From the NCBI GenBank assembly GCA_947623505.1, contig CANQGT010000017.1:1-34978 (forward strand): a stretch of 34,978 bases of DNA, written 5' to 3'. The translations under genes and the position numbers were made by a program. The notes beneath the pieces are model-generated. The model did not search any database. It worked only from the letters and a program-made list of their open reading frames with translations, and had not been told where the DNA came from. Of this stretch, positions 31,375 through 34,978 are shown in pieces. Within the stretch, counting starts at the first letter, position 1; each line of letters begins with the position of its first letter. Source of the stretch: an uncultured Clostridia bacterium (lineage in GTDB: Bacteria > Bacillota > Clostridia > Oscillospirales > Acutalibacteraceae).

Positions 31375-32295
31375 TCAGTATTTTTTAAAAGCTCTGAGCC
31401 TTGCTGATCTGGCTCTCGGATTGCTTTGAATTTCATTTTCACTCGGCGCCTTTGATTTAAAAGGCAACTCGCCCTTAGGCTTATTGCCGCAGACGCAAAC
31501 GGGAAATTCTTTTGGGCAGGTACAGCCCCTCGTCCATTCGGCGAATTTTTCTTTTACCATTCTGTCCTCAAGCGAATGAAACGTTATCGCCGCTATTATC
31601 CCGCCGTGAGAGAGACAGTCAAAAGAACTGTCGAGAGCCTGAGACAGTTTATCAAGCTCCCCGTTTACCTCTATCCTTATAGCCTGAAAGGTTTTTCTCG
31701 CCGGATGCCCCTTTTTCAATTCCTTAGCGGGCATCGAAGCCCTGATTATATCCGCGAGCTCAAAAGTGGTTTCTACGCTTTTCTTTTCTCTCGCTTTCAC
31801 TATATTCGCGGCAATACTTCGGCTGTATTTTTCCTCGCCGTACTTCCATATAACGTCGGCAAGGGCTTTTTCACCGTAAGTGTTTACCACGTCGTAGGCG
31901 GACAGCCCCCGCTTTGACATTCTCATATCGAGCGGCGCGTCTTTGTGATAGGAAAATCCCCTTTCGGCATTGTCAAGCTGATAAGAGCTTACGCCCAAGT
32001 CGAAAAGTATGCCGTCAACGGATTCAATATTCAAATCGCGCAGTATATTACCGATTTCGGAAAAATTACTCCGCACCACGGTTACATTCGGCAAAACGCC
32101 TATCCTTTTGTTGAGAACCTCTATCGCGTCGGGATCCTGATCTATTGCAACGAGCCGCTTTGCGCGCCGCGCTATCTCCATTGAATGGCCTCCGCCGCCC
32201 GCCGTCGCGTCTACAACCGTTTTACTTTCGTTAAGCTCAAGCGCGTCAACAGCCTCGTCGAACAGCACGCTTTTGTGATTATAATCCGTGCACAT
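31375..32295 (-). CDS. rsmH: 16S rRNA (cytosine(1402)-N4)-methyltransferase
   Basis: RsmH (MraW) methylates N4 of C1402 in the decoding centre of 16S rRNA using S-adenosylmethionine. It is 306 residues. The SAM-binding motif VVDATAGGGGHS is at about 27-38, followed by IDQDPDAIEV, the family signatures GILFDLGVSSYQLD and FSYHKDAPLDMRM, and near the end ITFHSLEDRMVK. The start overlaps the mraZ 3' end by 17 bases; the best purine-rich site (AGGAGG) is about 15 bases away, so translation probably depends on mraZ translation. Confidence 0.97.
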   Translation of the reverse strand: MCTDYNHKSVLFDEAVDALELNESKTVVDATAGGGGHSMEIARRAKRLVAIDQDPDAIEVLNKRIGVLPNVTVVRSNFSEIGNILRDLNIESVDGILFDLGVSSYQLDNAERGFSYHKDAPLDMRMSKRGLSAYDVVNTYGEKALADVIWKYGEEKYSRSIAANIVKAREKKSVETTFELADIIRASMPAKELKKGHPARKTFQAIRIEVNGELDKLSQALDSSFDCLSHGGIIAAITFHSLEDRMVKEKFAEWTRGCTCPKEFPVCVCGNKPKGELPFKSKAPSENEIQSNPRARSARLRAFKKY

Positions 32296-32716
32296 CGAGA
32301 ATATCTATAACCTCCTGCGTGTCTATGCTGTTAAGCTGAGCATAGAAGAGCTCGCAGTTCCATATTTCGATTTTGTTATGGCTTCCGAAAACGACCGCCT
32401 CCGTGCGGTCTCTTAATTCAACCTGATTTCTCAGATTTTCATTCAGCAAAAGCCTGCCCTGCCCGTCAAGGCTCATCTTTTCGGCGTTTGCGAGGAAGAA
32501 AAACTCAAGCTTTTTCCTATCCTTCTGATTCACCTTTTCGTGGATGTCGTTTATGAACTTTACCCATTCTTCCATAGGATAGAGAGCAAGGCATTTGCCC
32601 ACGCCGCGCGACGCAATAAATTCCTGCCCAAGTTGATCGCGCATATTCGCGGGTATCGAAATTCTGCCCTTGGCGTCAATTTTATGGACTTTGTTGCCGA
32701 CAAACGGTTCAGCCAC
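32279..32716 (-). CDS. mraZ: Transcriptional regulator MraZ
   Basis: MraZ is a ring-forming AbrB-like DNA-binding protein that controls the dcw promoter. At 145 residues it has the two SpoVT-AbrB-type repeats: KVHKIDAKGRISIPANMRDQLG (about 9-30) and KMSLDGQGRLLLNENLRN (about 81-98). The start is GTG, with GGAGGAGAG 3-8 bases upstream. It is the first gene of the cluster. Direct repeats between the promoter and the start (32771-32810) are the likeliest operator, although they do not look like the TGGG boxes known for some MraZ proteins. Confidence 0.96.
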   Translation of the reverse strand: MAEPFVGNKVHKIDAKGRISIPANMRDQLGQEFIASRGVGKCLALYPMEEWVKFINDIHEKVNQKDRKKLEFFFLANAEKMSLDGQGRLLLNENLRNQVELRDRTEAVVFGSHNKIEIWNCELFYAQLNSIDTQEVIDILDVHGL

Positions 32717-32770
32717 CGTACTCTCCTCCTCTCTCTTTTATGATTTTATGGGGTTACATCTGAAATAAAG

Positions 32771-32810
32771 TTGATTTTTTATAGGATTTATATTGATTTT
32801 CATAGGATTT
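32771..32810. repeat. Tandem repeats in the mraZ leader (candidate operator)
   Basis: TTGATTTT-(T)TATAGGATTT at 32771-32789 and TTGATTTTCATAGGATTT at 32793-32810 repeat with a 22-base period; a weaker third match (TGATTTTATGGGG) begins at 32741. They lie downstream of the -10 box and upstream of the ribosome binding site, a position suited to repression. Confidence 0.5.
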
Positions 32811-32825
32811 CTTCCCACTGATTAC

Positions 32826-32854
32826 ATTATATAGAGCATAAAACCTAATGTCAA
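32826..32854 (-). promoter_or_regulatory. Consensus sigma-A promoter of the dcw cluster
   Basis: On the minus strand TTGACA (32854-32849), 17 bases, TATAAT (32831-32826): both hexamers perfect. The predicted leader to the mraZ GTG is about 103 bases. It probably drives mraZ to divIB. Confidence 0.88.
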
Positions 32855-32930
32855 GGGATTTTTTCTTTCCGCATATTTTGTAATACTTTGTAACTTTTTT
32901 GTAATCTATGCTTTTATTTCAATATAAATA

Positions 32931-32983
32931 AGGGAAATCAAACACGGCCTGAACATTGCGAACAGATTGCGTTTGATTTCCCT
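32931..32983. repeat. 13-bp perfect inverted repeat between divergent mraZ and symporter genes
   Basis: AGGGAAATCAAAC (32931-32943) and GTTTGATTTCCCT (32971-32983) are perfect complements 27 bases apart. They lie 18-70 bases upstream of the symporter -35. No T-run follows and no terminator is needed here, so an operator or a small structured element is more likely. Confidence 0.5.
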
Positions 32984-33000
32984 AAGCTGTTGTTTTAAAG

Positions 33001-33029
33001 TTGATATCGGATAATAAATATGCTATTAT
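33001..33029 (+). promoter_or_regulatory. Sigma-A promoter of the symporter gene
   Basis: TTGATA (33001-33006), 17 bases, TATTAT (33024-33029), each one mismatch from consensus; start near 33036, then GGAGG 7 bases before the ATG. Confidence 0.65.
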
Positions 33030-33059
33030 AAAATAAGAAAAATAAACGGAGGTAAAAAA

Positions 33060-34445
33060 ATGGCAGATTACAAAACCACTTGGAGACAAAAAATCGGCTA
33101 CGGCGTCGGCGCGGTAGGGCTTGATCTTTCTTACGGAATGTTTTATTCATTTCTTTCCTATTATTTATCAAGCGTGCTCGGCCTTAAAGAGGCGTTTTTG
33201 CTTATACTCACACCTATCGCAAGAATATGGGACGGCATAAACGATCCGATTATGGGCGCTATTGTTGACAGCACAAAAACGAAAATGGGCAAATACCGCC
33301 CTTGGATACTGATAGGCGCATTCTCAAACGCCGTCGTTTTATCGCTTCTTTTCACCTCTTTCGGAATGAGCGGAATGAAGCTCTATATTTACATAGGATT
33401 TATGTATATCTTTTGGGGAATGACAAACACGATGGCCGATATTCCCTATTGGTCTATGGTGCCGAGCTTTACAAACGATCAGAAAGACAGAAACCTCGTT
33501 GCCACCGTCGCAAGAACTTTCAGCGGCCTCGGTCAGGGAATAATTACGGTTCTCACCCCTGTAATTCTGCCGATGCTTTCGACGGGAATAACAACCGACA
33601 AGGGATACAGCGCGGACGGATTTTCCCGTTGGGCTATGATCTGCGGAGTATTTCTCATTCTCTTTTCAAGCGTTTGCGTGCTTTCAACCAAAGAAACGAA
33701 CGTTATCTACAACGGCGAAAAATTCAGCTTTAAAAAAATCTTTAAGGTTATAGCAAGCAACGATCAGCTTATCGTATTTATGATTTTCGCGATGATTTCA
33801 AACGCCGGCTGGTATCTTACAAGCGGCACCGCGGTATATTATTTTACCGACGTGCTCGGCAAAAGCTCCGATCAAAGTATGTTTTCGCTTATAGGCTCCG
33901 TCGGTTCGGTGCTCGGTCTATTTGTTATACCGATACTCGAAAAGTGGTTTTCAAACAGAAAAATTTATCAGATTTCGCTTATTATGACGATTGCGGGATA
34001 CGCCCTGATGTTCCTTTTCGGCCCCGTTTTGAAAATCGTTATCGCGCTTGATATAAGCTATATTTTCGCGAGCATCGGCATAGCCTCAATGTTCGTTGCG
34101 CAAACCGTTTTTCTTTCGGATATAGTGGATTACGGCGAATTTAAAACAGGCGAAAGAAACGAAAGCATAATTTTCTCCATGAAGGGCTTTTTGCAGAAAA
34201 TGGCTTACACTATACAGACTGTCGTACTTTTCGGCGGCCTCGGCATTATGAAATACAACAGCCAAATAACAACGGGCGTTATAAACGGCGCGACGAAAAA
34301 CGCCATCGGAATTATCTGCTTCGGTGTTCCGGCGTTGCTTGTAATAATTTCTCTGATAGTTTTCAGCACACGCTTTAAACTGCACGGAGCCCTGCGAAAA
34401 GAAGTGCACGACTACATCTCCGAAAAGCGTTCCAAAGCGAATTAA
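33060..34445 (+). CDS. GPH-family sugar:cation symporter (MelB/XynP-like MFS transporter)
   Basis: A 461-residue integral membrane protein with about 12 membrane segments. The N-terminal motif KIGYGVGAVGLDLSYGMF and the loop IARIWDGINDPIMGAIVD-x-TKTKMGKYRPW are hallmarks of the glycoside-pentoside-hexuronide:cation family, in which the first Asp residues coordinate Na+ or H+. MADIPYWSMVPSF near 125 and FLSDIVDYGEFKTGERNESI near 350 are also typical. The sugar cannot be predicted: no glycosidase or regulator gene is adjacent in the window. It has its own promoter and GGAGG site and appears monocistronic. The final 15 residues are a charged cytoplasmic tail. Confidence 0.92.
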   Translation: MADYKTTWRQKIGYGVGAVGLDLSYGMFYSFLSYYLSSVLGLKEAFLLILTPIARIWDGINDPIMGAIVDSTKTKMGKYRPWILIGAFSNAVVLSLLFTSFGMSGMKLYIYIGFMYIFWGMTNTMADIPYWSMVPSFTNDQKDRNLVATVARTFSGLGQGIITVLTPVILPMLSTGITTDKGYSADGFSRWAMICGVFLILFSSVCVLSTKETNVIYNGEKFSFKKIFKVIASNDQLIVFMIFAMISNAGWYLTSGTAVYYFTDVLGKSSDQSMFSLIGSVGSVLGLFVIPILEKWFSNRKIYQISLIMTIAGYALMFLFGPVLKIVIALDISYIFASIGIASMFVAQTVFLSDIVDYGEFKTGERNESIIFSMKGFLQKMAYTIQTVVLFGGLGIMKYNSQITTGVINGATKNAIGIICFGVPALLVIISLIVFSTRFKLHGALRKEVHDYISEKRSKAN

Positions 34446-34470
34446 AGCACATTACGGCGCGATTTTATTT

Positions 34471-34519
34471 TTCGGCTCCCCTTATACGGGGAGCCGAATG
34501 CATTTATGCAGACTGAGGG
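34471..34519 (+). terminator. Terminator-like hairpin after the symporter, part of a truncated repeat unit
   Basis: TTCGGCTCCCC (34471-34481) and GGGGAGCCGAA (34488-34498) form a perfect 11-bp stem with a 6-base loop, 26 bases past the stop. There is no strong T-run. The following GCAGACTGAGGG (34507-34518) shows that this is a shortened member of the repeat family at 34528-34843. Confidence 0.6.
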
Positions 34520-34527
34520 AATATAAT

Positions 34528-34680
34528 CTTCAACCGCTTTGGCTCCCCTGTGCAAGGGGAGCTGTCTGCCGCAAGGCAGACTGAGGGGTTGGTTAGTTAC
34601 AATAACGCTATTTTAACAGAACACTACAACCCTTCCGTTTCGCTAACGCTCAACACCTTCCCTTACACAGGGAAGGCTTG
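34528..34680. repeat. Composite palindromic repeat, unit 1
   Basis: Begins CTTCAACCGCTTTGGCTCCCC, then small stems (CTCCCC..GGGGAG, GTCTGCC..GGCAGAC), GACTGAGGGGTTG, a middle TTACAATAACGCT..TTTTAACAG, and a roughly complementary right arm ACAACCC..CAACACC..CCCTTACACAGGG. Unit 2 repeats it 169 bases on. The whole can fold into one long imperfect hairpin. I recall this type as a frequent intergenic repeat in gut Clostridia. No gene is supported. Confidence 0.75.
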
Positions 34681-34696
34681 TTTTTGTAGATACACT

Positions 34697-34843
34697 CTTC
34701 AACTCCTTTGGCTCACCTGTGTAAGGGGAGCTGTCTGCCGACAGGCAGACTGAGGGGTTGGTCGGTTACAATAACGCTGTTTTAACAGCACAACCCCTCC
34801 GCCTCACATTCGTTCGGCACCTCCCCTTACACAGGTGAGGCAA
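34697..34843. repeat. Composite palindromic repeat, unit 2
   Basis: A diverged copy of unit 1 in the same orientation, sharing GGGGAGCTGTCTGCCG, CAGGCAGACTGAGGGGTTGG, TTACAATAACGCTGTTTTAACAG and the right arm ACAACCCCTCCG..CACCTCCCC. Substitutions on the two arms partly compensate (CTCACCTGTGT with ACACAGGTGAG), which suggests that pairing matters or that arms are copied from each other. Confidence 0.75.
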
Positions 34844-34859
34844 TAAGGAAAATCATATG

Positions 34860-34918
34860 CAACCCCTCCGTTTCGCTTACGCTCAACACCTCCCCTTACA
34901 CAGGGGAGGGGACAGGTT
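34860..34918. repeat. Right-arm-only repeat unit flanked by 8-base direct repeats
   Basis: This 59-base stretch matches only the right arm of units 1 and 2 (CAACCCCTCCG..CAACACCTCCCC TTACACAGGGGAGG). It is bracketed by ATCATATG at 34852-34859 and again at 34919-34926, as if inserted with target duplication. The remaining bases to 34978 show no gene. Confidence 0.55.
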
Positions 34919-34978
34919 ATCATATGAAGTGCAACACCGGGAGAAAAAAATAGGACAACACAGCTCAGATCGTGTAAA

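Noticed and set aside
34474-34926. CRISPR array
   Set aside because: Units are about 150-170 bases and palindromic throughout, with no short direct repeats separated by unique spacers and no cas genes.

Overview
The window looks like chromosome of a Gram-positive, meso-diaminopimelate-type member of the Clostridia, probably an Oscillospiraceae/Ruminococcaceae-like gut bacterium. The reasons are the Firmicutes-style dcw cluster (mraZ, rsmH, ftsL, a PASTA-bearing SpoVD/PBP, divIB), a MurE with the DNPR signature for meso-DAP, near-consensus sigma-A promoters, purine-rich ribosome binding sites, and an intergenic repeat type I recall as common in gut Clostridia. This placement is inference; no marker rRNA is present.

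Layout. (1) 1-1760: a minus-strand imidazolonepropionase-like amidohydrolase, then tRNA-Asp(GTC) and tRNA-Thr(GGT) behind a perfect sigma-A promoter. (2) 1760-7630: an accessory island with a HicAB toxin-antitoxin pair, a plus-strand HAD-IB phosphatase, and a minus-strand block of six phage late genes (BppU-like tail protein, C-type-lectin-like tail protein, putative tail chaperone, membrane protein, holin, M23 endolysin). No integrase, capsid or packaging gene is present, so this is a remnant or a domesticated lysis/tail-tip module. (3) 7500-17924: an arginine operon, argC-argJ-argB-argD-argF-carA-carB, behind tandem ARG-box-like sites. Its last gene is a single reading frame in which a complete carbamoyl-phosphate synthase large subunit is fused to a complete diaminopimelate epimerase (DapF). 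(4) 17925-18506: a 277-bp structured, MITE-like element with terminal inverted repeats sits inside the operon's terminator, which is duplicated on both sides. (5) 18507-32716: the dcw cluster on the minus strand, transcribed mraZ-rsmH-ftsL-spoVD/pbp-murE-murF-mraY-ftsW-murG-murA-divIB-ftsZ; murD, murC and ftsA are absent. (6) 33060-34445: a GPH-family sugar:cation symporter. (7) 34446-34978: a cluster of long palindromic repeat units.

How the genes work together. The arginine operon takes N-acetylglutamate to citrulline precursors (ArgJ recycles the acetyl group, ArgF uses carbamoyl phosphate from CarAB). The DapF domain at the end of CarB instead makes meso-DAP, which MurE, encoded in the convergent cell-wall operon, adds to UDP-MurNAc-dipeptide. 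The dcw operon covers most cytoplasmic and lipid-linked steps of peptidoglycan precursor synthesis plus the divisome core.

The strongest points for follow-up are the CarB-DapF fusion, the terminator-associated inverted-repeat element (one full copy, plus a matching end at 80-97 abutting a different terminator), and a hicA gene with consensus promoter and ribosome binding site but no ATG/GTG/TTG start at the expected position.
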